Shown here: piece after piece, positions 25,728-32,073 of the stretch
Numbering within the stretch: the stretch's first letter is position 1
How the letters are laid out: each line of letters starts with the position of its first letter
NCBI GenBank assembly: GCA_020721345.1
Contig: DYMX01000015.1
Location: forward strand, 1-32,073
Direction: 5' to 3'
Origin: Sulfurovum sp.
GTDB lineage: Bacteria; Campylobacterota; Campylobacteria; Campylobacterales; Sulfurovaceae
Length of the DNA: 32,073 bases
Notes under the pieces: model-generated
Told to the model about the DNA's origin: nothing
Seen by the model: only the letters and a program-made list of their open reading frames with translations
Databases searched by the model: none
Translations under genes and position numbers: made by a program

Positions 25728-26310
25728 ATATCTGCTTTTATGTCTCGCAGCTCTTCTCTTAATTTGTCTAAATTTTTATGATAGTCTTTGCTGTCACCGT
25801 ATTTTAAAAATCGAGGATATTGGCGGTGTATAGATATAGTTCTGCTTGCATGGCGTATTGGACACCAAAACTGCTCTGTCCTGCCCGCAACTTCTGATAT
25901 ATACCCCATAAGCCCATTAACATAACTGCAATACATACAATTTGCTTTTTCTATAATATTCAAATAGCCCAATCTATGCCTATCAATGATCATATAATCA
26001 CTTCGCTTCACTTTTGTGATTTTATAGATCGGAAAGCATATAGCCTGATATGCGGTTACAAACAGATCCAAAATAAATGCCGGCAACAAAACAGACCAAA
26101 TTATAGGAATAGTCAACATAAACAGCAATGGAGCAGTTGCGATATATTTAAGTATCCCTCCTTTATCATTTTTGTATATTGCCAAAAGCTCTTCTTTTTT
26201 TTGGCTATTTCACAGTTAAATTTTTCATACTCTTTGTGTACCTCAACCTCAAGTTCATATTCCAAGGCTTTTATATGCTCTACTATAGCATCTATTTTAC
26301 TGTTTTCCAT
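25718..26310 (-). pseudogene. Conserved membrane protein split by a -1 shift at A AAA AAG
   Basis: Two overlapping leftward frames form one protein. The 5' frame starts at ATG 26310, one base after the aguB stop, and reads MENSKIDAIVEHIKALEYEL through EIAKKK. The 3' frame begins EELLAIYKNDKGGILKYIA and continues through a membrane segment (LLFMLTIPIIWSVLLPAFIL) to paired-cysteine motifs (ANCMYCSY, EQFWCPIRHA) at 25718. They join by a -1 shift in the A8-G run at 26202-26194, whose zero-frame reading is A AAA AAG. The joined product is 197 residues. The cysteine part resembles a widespread uncharacterised proteobacterial family. It may be a one-base deletion, homopolymer error or programmed frameshift. 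Confidence 0.7.
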
Positions 26311-26311
26311 T

Positions 26312-27184
26312 TTAATCACAATATCGTTTCAGCAAATTATCATATGCATCTATACGCCTATCTCGCAAGAATGGCCAAATATCTCTAACCGCTTTTGTTT
26401 TATCCATATCAACTTCACAGTACAATATAGCCTCATCTTGGTTATTTGCATGCGCCATCAGTTCGCCTTGGGGACCGCATACAAAACTGTTCCCCCAAAA
26501 TCTTATTCCACTCATCACTCCGCTGCTGTCGTTTTCAAATCCTACGCGATTACAACTAAGCGCCGGAACTCCGTTTGCCACCGCGTGTGAACGCTGCACG
26601 GTTATCCACGCATCAAGCTGTCTATTTTTTTCTTCTTCCGTATCGCCGTCAAACCATCCGATAGCAGTCGGATAGATAAGCGCATCAGCGCCCTTTAAAG
26701 CCATTAGTCTTGCGGCCTCTGGATACCATTGATCCCAGCATACTAAGACGCCGAGCTTGCCTATGGATGTATTTATAGGCTCAAACCCAAGATCTCCGGG
26801 CGTAAAATAAAATTTTTCATAAAATCCCGGGTCATCTGGGATATGCATTTTACGATATTTGCCCGCAACACTTCCATCACTATCAAACACTACTGCCGTA
26901 TTGTGATATAGTCCGGCAGCGCGTTTCTCAAACAATGATGTGACCAAAACCACATTAGCTTCTTTTGCAACACTACTCCAATACTTTACATCATCATCAA
27001 AATTTGCCGCGTAGTCAAAAAATGCAGTATCTTCACTTTGACAAAAATACTCATTTTGATGCAACTCTTGGAGAACCACTAGGTTGGCTCCATTTTTTGA
27101 TGCTTCTTTGATTCTTTCTGAAGTTACTTTTATAGTTTCTTTTTTTGATCCATAAAATTTTTGTTGTATTAGGGCTACTTTCAT
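26312..27184 (-). CDS. aguB: N-carbamoylputrescine amidase
   Basis: The 290-residue nitrilase-superfamily enzyme hydrolyses N-carbamoylputrescine to putrescine, CO2 and ammonia. The catalytic triad is visible: glutamate in VVLQELHQNEYFC, lysine in YRKMHIPDDPGFYEKFYF, and cysteine in LGVLVCWDQWYPEAARL. The sequence HIPDDPGFYEKFYFTPGDLGF is characteristic of the AguB subgroup. It lies immediately downstream of agmatine deiminase, together forming the two-step agmatine-to-putrescine route. The stop is one base from the start of the next gene. Confidence 0.95.
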   Translation of the reverse strand: MKVALIQQKFYGSKKETIKVTSERIKEASKNGANLVVLQELHQNEYFCQSEDTAFFDYAANFDDDVKYWSSVAKEANVVLVTSLFEKRAAGLYHNTAVVFDSDGSVAGKYRKMHIPDDPGFYEKFYFTPGDLGFEPINTSIGKLGVLVCWDQWYPEAARLMALKGADALIYPTAIGWFDGDTEEEKNRQLDAWITVQRSHAVANGVPALSCNRVGFENDSSGVMSGIRFWGNSFVCGPQGELMAHANNQDEAILYCEVDMDKTKAVRDIWPFLRDRRIDAYDNLLKRYCD

Positions 27185-27226
27185 TAATTTCCCTTTTTAT
27201 ATTTTTTATATTTTACCATAGTTTTA

Positions 27227-28252
27227 CTACAACCCTATTTGCATAGTAGAGCAATGAAGGCTTCCGCCCTGCTCTATAAGTCTTAGGCAATTGATGGGGA
27301 TAATTTCTAAATTTGGAAACAACTTTTTAAATATATCTCCCGCAATTTTATCTGCTTCATCATCATAAGTCGGATAAATAAGTGCATGATTTGTGATTAG
27401 AAAATTGGCATAAGTAGCCGGCAGTCTTACTCCATCTTTATATTTTGGTTTTGTAAACGGCAAAGCAACCAAATTATAAGCTTTGCCCTCTGGCGTTTTA
27501 AATGTTTTAAGCTGCTCTTCCATTTTGAGTAACTCTTCATAATGCTCATCGTTTTCATCATCACATTTAATATATACGATCGTATCGCGATTTACAAATC
27601 TTGCTAGTGTGTCTATGTGACTATCCGTATCATCCCCTGCGAGGTATCCATGATCCAACCATAAAAATCTTTTAACCCCCAAATACTCTTTTAGCTTTGC
27701 TTCAACTTCTTCTTTTGATAGACCACCGTTCCTATTTGGATTACACATACACTCGCTTGTAGTCAGTATAGTTCCTTCCCCATCACTCTCTATACTTCCG
27801 CCCTCTAAGACAAGATCTATGGTCTCCATAGGAGTATTGCCAAAATAACCTTGTTTTTGTAAAGCTATATTGACAGAGTTATCCAGTGTTGCCTCAAACT
27901 TTCCTCCCCACCCATCAAATGTAAAGTCTAAATATTTCGTTTGTCCATTCTCTTCTATGGTTATAACTCCATAATCTCTAGTCCATGTATCGTCTGTTGG
28001 AAGTTCTATAAAACTCATGTTATCTGTAGAACAAAATAGATCTTTTATCTTTTGAGCGTTATCGCATACTATATAAACGCTTTCTTTGTATGCTATTGTT
28101 TGAGCGATACGCACAAATACGCTCAAAGCTGAGTTTAGACGATCGCTCCAGTCACTATCTTCATGCGGAAAAGAGAGCAAAACCACTCTTTGTTTTTCCC
28201 ATTCTGCGGGCATTCTTTTATTCACTGCTGGAATTGTGTTTCTTTTCATCAT
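27227..28252 (-). CDS. aguA: Agmatine deiminase
   Basis: The 341-residue enzyme converts agmatine to N-carbamoylputrescine. It has the guanidine-group-modifying fold, with MPAEWEKQRVVLLSFPHEDSDW at the N-terminus, DTWTRDYGVI, LEGGSIESDGEGTILTTSECM, DHGYLAGDDTDSHID, and the catalytic cysteine in GGSLHCSTMQ near the C-terminus. The start is ATG at 28252 with GGAG six to seven bases upstream. The open frame extends further, to 28420, but that part runs into alr on the opposite strand and is not coding. It pairs with aguB for putrescine synthesis. Confidence 0.95.
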   Translation of the reverse strand: MMKRNTIPAVNKRMPAEWEKQRVVLLSFPHEDSDWSDRLNSALSVFVRIAQTIAYKESVYIVCDNAQKIKDLFCSTDNMSFIELPTDDTWTRDYGVITIEENGQTKYLDFTFDGWGGKFEATLDNSVNIALQKQGYFGNTPMETIDLVLEGGSIESDGEGTILTTSECMCNPNRNGGLSKEEVEAKLKEYLGVKRFLWLDHGYLAGDDTDSHIDTLARFVNRDTIVYIKCDDENDEHYEELLKMEEQLKTFKTPEGKAYNLVALPFTKPKYKDGVRLPATYANFLITNHALIYPTYDDEADKIAGDIFKKLFPNLEIIPINCLRLIEQGGSLHCSTMQIGL

Positions 28253-28281
28253 TTTTTTCTCCAATTTTATATACAAAGTTG

Positions 28282-28287
28282 TATAAT
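28282..28287 (+). promoter_or_regulatory. Candidate -10 TATAAT of alr, implying a leaderless mRNA
   Basis: TATAAT at 28282-28287 lies in the 40-base aguA/alr divergent spacer, with only five bases between it and the alr ATG at 28293. Transcription would begin at or within a base or two of the start codon, and no SD precedes the ATG. Confidence 0.45.
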
Positions 28288-28292
28288 CCGAT

Positions 28293-29303
28293 ATGGCATA
28301 CATTAAAATAAACAGATCAAATCTTATACATAATCTTAGCCAAATTGCACTGAAAGCCGGCTCTGTGAACAAAATTGCAATTGTTTTAAAAGATAATGCA
28401 TATGGGCATGGAGTTGGCAAGATAGCAAAAATAGCTAGTAACTTTGGTATAACAAAAGCTGTTGTTAGAAACTACGCAGAAGCCAAAGAGATTGAAGAGC
28501 TTTTTGATGATATTATTGTATTAGGCGGAGCGATCATACCCTCACCCAAACTATCATATGCGATCAATTCTATAGAAAAACTTATATCATGTCCTAACGA
28601 CACAAGGATCGAACTTAAAATAGACACAGGAATGCATAGAAACGGTATAGCGCTTGATGAGTTGCAAATCGCGATCGGCATGATAAAAGATAAAAATATT
28701 GATCTAGTTGGTGTTATGAGTCATTTTGCAAGTGCTGATGAACTTGGAAGTGAATATTTTTATCAATATAAAAACTTTCAAAATGTCAAAAAGATTATAA
28801 ATGAATATGGCTTTGATAATATCAGATTTCATATACACAACTCTGCAGGGATCTTGCGGACAAAAGAGTTTAAAGAAGATTTAGTTAGACTTGGCATAGG
28901 CGCATACGGATATAATCCAATGGATAGCGCATTTGAAAATGTTGAACTAAAGCCGGTAATGTCGCTTTTTGCCAAAAAAGTTTCATCTCGGATGCTTTTG
29001 GCAGGTCAGAGGGTTGGCTACGGCGGAGAATTTACGGCGCCTAAAGAAATAACAGTTTCTACTTATGATCTTGGATATGGAGATGGATGGCGAAGAGGAG
29101 ACATAAAACAACCATACATTACGCCGAGCGGCAAAGAAATATTAGGCAGGGTATCGATGGATTTCATCACACTTGAAGGTGATAAAGAAGAAGTTTGTAT
29201 CATGGAAGATGCAAATGCGACCGCGAAACATTTTGGTACAATTAGTTATGAGATAACTTGCGCTCTGCATGCAAATATCAATAGGACTATTGTTGACGCT
29301 TAA
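28293..29303 (+). CDS. alr: Alanine racemase
   Basis: The 336-residue PLP enzyme interconverts L- and D-alanine for peptidoglycan synthesis. The PLP lysine is in [13 protein letters not shown] (about residue 33) and the catalytic tyrosine in [11 protein letters not shown]; also visible are [32 protein letters not shown] and [12 protein letters not shown]. The protein is a little shorter than the usual 355-370, as in other Campylobacterota. The ATG has no SD and lies close to a TATAAT, so it may be leaderless. ssrA follows on the same strand. Confidence 0.95.
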   Translation: MAYIKINRSNLIHNLSQIALKAGSVNKIAIVLKDNAYGHGVGKIAKIASNFGITKAVVRNYAEAKEIEELFDDIIVLGGAIIPSPKLSYAINSIEKLISCPNDTRIELKIDTGMHRNGIALDELQIAIGMIKDKNIDLVGVMSHFASADELGSEYFYQYKNFQNVKKIINEYGFDNIRFHIHNSAGILRTKEFKEDLVRLGIGAYGYNPMDSAFENVELKPVMSLFAKKVSSRMLLAGQRVGYGGEFTAPKEITVSTYDLGYGDGWRRGDIKQPYITPSGKEILGRVSMDFITLEGDKEEVCIMEDANATAKHFGTISYEITCALHANINRTIVDA

Positions 29304-29314
29304 AGATCTTGCTC

Positions 29315-29343
29315 TTGACATTACTAAACAAAAGTGTTAGAAT
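29315..29343 (+). promoter_or_regulatory. Strong sigma-70-type promoter of ssrA
   Basis: TTGACA (29315-29320) and TAGAAT (29338-29343) are separated by exactly 17 bases, a near-ideal promoter. Transcription would start near 29350, giving a precursor that RNase P trims to the mature 5' end at 29371. A small hairpin CATTGA/TCAATG (29349-29367) falls in the removed leader. Confidence 0.85.
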
Positions 29344-29370
29344 TCGCCCATTGATCCTTCCTCAATGTTT

Positions 29371-29739
29371 GGGGGTGACTGGTTTCGACTGGAGTAGTAT
29401 GGATTATGTGCATGTCGGACTGGGCAATTCCGTTACGCGGCCCAACGCGAACAAACGCAAAAAATACAAATTATTCTCCTGCTTACGCTTTAGCTGCGTA
29501 AGTTTAACAAACTTTAGGAGTGCCTTGCTGCCGAGTGTTATCATAGGTAGATTTTTAGGTATCACAAAATGATAACTTATTCTATTGAGTGCCTGATCAA
29601 TAGATGAAATTTCAGGCTGGTAATGTGTAGCTTTGGGTATTGAGCAAAGCATTATGAGATTTATCAATATCATCTAAACATGTAGAGTCATAATTCGAGC
29701 TATTTTAGGACTGGGGTTCGATCCCCCACACCTCCACCA
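29371..29739 (+). ncRNA. ssrA: tmRNA (ssrA)
   Basis: The 369-base gene has the mature 5' end GGGGGTGACTGGTTTCGAC and the 3' end GGTTCGATCCCCCACACC followed by TCCACCA. The acceptor stem GGGGGTG pairs with CACCTCC (one G-U), and CCA is encoded. The tag reading frame is 29457-29501 and encodes AKNTNYSPAYALAA then TAA; PAYA-AA is the same ending type as the Helicobacter and Campylobacter tags. tmRNA with SmpB rescues stalled ribosomes and tags incomplete proteins for ClpXP/ClpAP. The 3' end is a classic integration site, and an integrase gene lies 193 bases downstream. Confidence 0.97.
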
Positions 29740-29832
29740 AGTAACAATCTCACACAATCCAATAAACACCATTTAAGCCCCTAAAATACGAGCTTTGAAG
29801 TACAATTATAGTCTAACTTGTTTTAAGGTATT

Positions 29833-29912
29833 GTTATACAATCTCATCTTTTAAGTTATACATTTAGTTATATACGCTAAAATTTTTAGTATATACACAA
29901 ATGTTGTATAAC
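29833..29912. promoter_or_regulatory. Repeated GTTATACAA motifs upstream of the integrase gene
   Basis: GTTATACAA occurs at 29833-29841, as GTTATACAT at 29855-29863, as GTTATATAC at 29867-29875, and inverted as TTGTATAAC at 29904-29912. Between them is CTAAAATTTTTAG (29877-29889). The set lies between the ssrA 3' end and the integrase start, as expected for arm-type integrase sites or an operator controlling int. The 29740-29931 spacer holds no gene. Confidence 0.5.
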
Positions 29913-29931
29913 TAATAATCAAAGGTTACCT

Positions 29932-31200
29932 ATGGCACGGCTCACAAAGCCACTTACAGATAAAGAGATAAAAGAGGCTAAATATAAACCAAATGATTAT
30001 ACTCTATCAGATGGTGGTGGCTTATATCTTTTGGTAACGAGTAGAAAAACGAAGCTATGGCGTTTCAATTATATCTTTGAAGATAAAAGAGCTTTAACAT
30101 CTTTTGGCACATATCCAACGGTTAGTCTGAAACAAGCACGAATAAAAAGAGATGAGTTTAAAGAGCTTATAGCTCACGGTATAAACCCAAGCCAAAAGAG
30201 AAAAGATGATAAAGCTCAAATCAAAGAAGTTGAAGCACAAAAGCAAAACACCTTTTATCACATATCGCAACTATGGCACAAAAGCTATAAAGAAAATGTA
30301 TCAGAAAATTATCATATCAAATTATCAAGGGCGTTGGATAACTATCTCTATAAAACTCACGAATACAACGGCATAAAACAATCTATAAAAGATAAACCGA
30401 TAGATGAGGTTACACGCAAGGATATTATATTTATACTTGAAGCCCTAAAAGATAGAGGCTTACAGGAAACAGCCAACAGAACAGCCGTTATCTTGCAACA
30501 GATTTATAGATACGCCGTTACTCACGAATATGTGCCACATAATATAATCTTTGATATTGATAAAAAGGTGGTATTAGGTACACGCAAAAAACAAAACTAT
30601 CCAACCATAACAGACCCAAAAGAGATAAAAATATTGCTTAATCTCATAGATGAGTATAGTGGCGATTACAGCACTAAAAAAGCGTTGCAGGTGTTACCCT
30701 ATCTATTTGTAAGAAACTCAAATCTAAGGCAAATGGAGTGGCAAGAGATAGACTTTGAAGCCCGAGTTTGGAGCATACCAAAAGAGAAGATGAAAACCAA
30801 AGAGCCGTTTAGTTTACCGTTACCTCATCAAGTCATAAAGATACTCAAAGAGATACAAGGCTATGAACTCAAAAGCCCTAAGTATGTATTTGTTAGTAGC
30901 GTGTACAAAGATAGACCTATAAGTGATAACACTCTTATAATTGCTTTGAGAAGATTAGGCTATACCAAAGAGCAGTTAGTGCCACATAGTTTTAGAAGTA
31001 TGTTTAGCACCAGAGCCAACACTTACGCTAACGACCCACAAAATGGACACGGCTATACAAGCGAAGTGATAGAGGCACTACTGGCACACAAAGAGCCAAA
31101 CAAGGTAAAGAGTGCCTACAATAGAGCTACATATACCGAGGCTATGCGTGGGCTTATAGAGTGGTATGGTAATTATTTAGATGAGGTTAAAAATGGCTAA
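29932..31200 (+). CDS. P4-type tyrosine integrase
   Basis: The 422-residue protein has the N-terminal DUF4102 domain (LTDKEIKEAKYKPNDYTLSDGGGLYLLV..., about residues 5-95), a core-binding domain, and a C-terminal catalytic domain. Active-site residues visible are the arginine of FVRNSNLRQMEW, the lysine region KEKMKTKEPF, HSFR in LVPHSFRSMFSTRA, the histidine of ALLAHKEPNKVKSAY, and the nucleophile Tyr near residue 396 in SAYNRATY. This family typically integrates islands at tRNA or tmRNA genes. The ATG has AAAGG six bases upstream. The 3' end overlaps the next gene by 8 bases. Confidence 0.95.
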   Translation: MARLTKPLTDKEIKEAKYKPNDYTLSDGGGLYLLVTSRKTKLWRFNYIFEDKRALTSFGTYPTVSLKQARIKRDEFKELIAHGINPSQKRKDDKAQIKEVEAQKQNTFYHISQLWHKSYKENVSENYHIKLSRALDNYLYKTHEYNGIKQSIKDKPIDEVTRKDIIFILEALKDRGLQETANRTAVILQQIYRYAVTHEYVPHNIIFDIDKKVVLGTRKKQNYPTITDPKEIKILLNLIDEYSGDYSTKKALQVLPYLFVRNSNLRQMEWQEIDFEARVWSIPKEKMKTKEPFSLPLPHQVIKILKEIQGYELKSPKYVFVSSVYKDRPISDNTLIIALRRLGYTKEQLVPHSFRSMFSTRANTYANDPQNGHGYTSEVIEALLAHKEPNKVKSAYNRATYTEAMRGLIEWYGNYLDEVKNG

Positions 31201-31885
31201 AGAGATGACAAAAAAAATGAAAAGTGTTTTGGCTGCATATAAAACATACTTTGAAAAAATCGCAAACGATATACAAAGAGAATATCCAAGTTATTCAGAT
31301 AGGCACAGAGAAACAATCACATATTATAGAGTTACAATCGCTCATTTTATTAAACTACATAGAACTGCACAATCCGAACATAGATTATTAAGCTATAAGT
31401 TTAACGAATTAGAACATTATTTGGATTTTTTTGATAATGTACCAAGTGATGATAAGTATGGAGTAATATGGAAATTTTTAGACCTTGTATTTTCCGTAAT
31501 AGATAAAAACATTAGTGCACAAATAAACAAGGTACTAATCGACGAGGCAACCCAAAAAATCAAAACAATCAATGAAGCGTTAGAGATAGTAAGAAGTTAT
31601 ATTTATGATGATAGAACCAATTACATTGAAGATGTTAATGGTATGCAAGAGCATATACTTAGTATGTATGACTTATCTTATGATGATTTAAGCATTACAG
31701 AAAATACATTGTCAAAAATCCATAATCAAATTAACAAAATTGATAAAAAGACAAAAATTATCAAAAAAGATATAACAAAATGGCTAACCCATATTAACAA
31801 AAAATACAATCTCGGACAATATGATACAATAAGCCTACTTGTAAATAGCATCAAAAATACCAAAAGAACACTCAAAAACCATTAG
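31193..31885 (+). CDS. Unrecognised helical protein of the ssrA island
   Basis: I do not recognise this 230-residue protein. It is highly charged and probably mostly alpha-helical, with two lysine-rich ends (MAKEMTKKMKSVLAAYK; INKIDKKTKIIKKDITKWLTHINKKYN) and an acidic centre. No signal peptide, membrane segment or catalytic motif is evident. The ATG at 31193 has GAGG six bases upstream and overlaps the integrase stop by 8 bases, so it is translationally coupled to int. That position suggests a recombination accessory factor, regulator or island cargo, but this is only an inference. Its stop codon lies in the first copy of a 37-base tandem repeat. Confidence 0.65.
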   Translation: MAKEMTKKMKSVLAAYKTYFEKIANDIQREYPSYSDRHRETITYYRVTIAHFIKLHRTAQSEHRLLSYKFNELEHYLDFFDNVPSDDKYGVIWKFLDLVFSVIDKNISAQINKVLIDEATQKIKTINEALEIVRSYIYDDRTNYIEDVNGMQEHILSMYDLSYDDLSITENTLSKIHNQINKIDKKTKIIKKDITKWLTHINKKYNLGQYDTISLLVNSIKNTKRTLKNH

Positions 31886-31930
31886 CTTTTGGTATACCAA
31901 AAAAACACTCAAAAACCATTAATTTTTAGA
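31857..31930. repeat. Tandem 37-base duplication at the end of the island gene
   Basis: Unit 1 (31857-31893) and unit 2 (31894-31930) both start ATACCAAAA and share AACACTCAAAAACCATTA (31867-31884 and 31904-31921), differing at 5 of 37 positions. The unit boundary forms the palindrome TTTTGGTATACCAAAA (31887-31902). The gene stops in unit 1 (TAG); unit 2 has TAA at the same place but is out of frame. Confidence 0.8.
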
Positions 31931-31969
31931 CTTCACAAAAACCTCATTATATTTGTATTATTTTATTAA

Positions 31970-32059
31970 TCTAATGACGATTAGACAGTATCAATAAAAT
32001 CTCAATCAATTTGGTACCAAGCCTTTAGCTAAAGCCCTTTACTCAAGGAAAAGAGTAAA
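31970..32059. promoter_or_regulatory. Cluster of inverted repeats before the next island gene
   Basis: TCTAAT-GACG-ATTAGA (31970-31985), TTGGTACCAA (32011-32020), CTTTAGCTAAAG (32023-32034) and TTTACTC-loop-GAGTAAA (32038-32059) lie in 90 bases directly before the next likely start codon. They could be operators or a structured leader. The individual palindromes are short and some may be chance. Confidence 0.4.
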
Positions 32060-32069
32060 AAGGTTTATT

Positions 32070-32073
32070 ATGA
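32070..32073 (+). CDS. Start of a further island gene (only ATG visible)
   Basis: An ATG at 32070 is preceded by AAAAGG (32058-32063) at good spacing. Only four bases remain in the window, so nothing can be said about the product. Confidence 0.35.

Larger units (their letters stand above)
29700..32073 (+). mobile_element. Left part of an integrative genomic island at the ssrA 3' end
   Basis: The element starts at the 3' part of ssrA (likely attL within about 29705-29740) and runs off the window. It carries, in order, putative integrase arm sites, a P4-type tyrosine integrase in the same orientation as ssrA, an unrecognised gene, a 37-base tandem duplication, and the start of another gene. 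The right end, expected to carry a duplicate of the ssrA 3' end, is outside the window. No antibiotic or defence gene is visible in this portion. Confidence 0.8.

Noticed and set aside
26113-26193. The zero-frame tail after the A8 tract as an independent small protein
   Set aside because: Beyond the tract it reads the conserved sequence out of phase (SFWQYTKMIKEG), so it is not a natural C-terminus.
25976-26590. 204-residue plus-strand frame
   Set aside because: It is the complement of the aguB and membrane-protein genes, has shadow-type composition (S/Y/F/I-rich) and has no SD.
28253-28420. N-terminal extension of agmatine deiminase by 56 residues
   Set aside because: The extension lies antisense within alr and across its start, has no SD, and is not family-like. 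ATG 28252 with GGAG is the proper start.
29309-29673. Open frames on both strands over 29309-29673
   Set aside because: The region is the tmRNA gene; these frames are incidental.
1-32073. CRISPR arrays, rRNA genes, tRNA genes or complete insertion sequences
   Set aside because: None was seen on reading both strands; the only structural RNA found is tmRNA and the only recombinase is the island integrase.

Overview
The window is an AT-rich, gene-dense chromosomal segment that looks like a free-living member of the Campylobacterota (Sulfurimonas/Sulfurovum-like). This rests on the protein types and gene order read by eye (clpS-clpA-aat, hemB-argF-hemN, ribA-rsmG, panB-ruvB), an E1-type Crp/Fnr regulator, and a tmRNA tag ending PAYALAA that resembles the Helicobacter/Campylobacter tags. 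No database search was run, so the genus is an inference.

Layout. 1-821: the start of a leftward membrane-like gene and a divergent Crp/Fnr regulator, sharing an FNR-type box. 5434-839 (leftward): clpS, clpA, aat, transaldolase and a DUF167 gene; the first three form an N-degron proteolysis set. 5497-6639: bioD, tail-to-tail with a RelE/ParE-type toxin-antitoxin pair. 6640-8813: a spacer with tiny ORFs, then pyrB and a pabB-like gene. 12630-8810 (leftward): an MFS transporter, a 40-codon remnant of a YpfJ-type metallopeptidase, and phosphoenolpyruvate synthase whose conserved N-terminus has no standard start codon. 14432-12636 (leftward): ribA, rsmG, a PP0621-type gene and an uncharacterised gene. 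14521-16241: a secreted von Willebrand A protein broken by a 2-base shift in a TA tract. 19496-16257 (leftward): panB, a lipoprotein, ruvB and an AI-2E-type permease. 19573-25708: trpA, an opposing membrane protein, hemB, argF, a palindromic repeat, hemN and a CCG-domain iron-sulfur protein. 28252-25718 (leftward): agmatine deiminase and N-carbamoylputrescine amidase (putrescine synthesis), followed by a membrane protein split at an A8 tract. 28293-29739: alr and ssrA (tmRNA). 29740-32073: the left end of a genomic island, with a P4-type integrase directly after the ssrA 3' end, an unrecognised cargo gene and the start of another gene.

Most genes are housekeeping: pyrimidine, arginine, haem, biotin, folate, riboflavin, pantothenate and tryptophan synthesis, protein quality control, and ribosome rescue. 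The accessory parts are the toxin-antitoxin pair, the palindromic repeat and the ssrA island. The unusual signals are four coding anomalies between about 11 and 26 kb: an apparent AUC start, an internally deleted peptidase gene, a TA-tract frameshift and an A AAA AAG frameshift. Each could be real biology, gene decay or assembly error, and raw reads would separate these. I found no convincing new multi-gene system. The closest candidates are the unknown island gene and the possible programmed frameshift.
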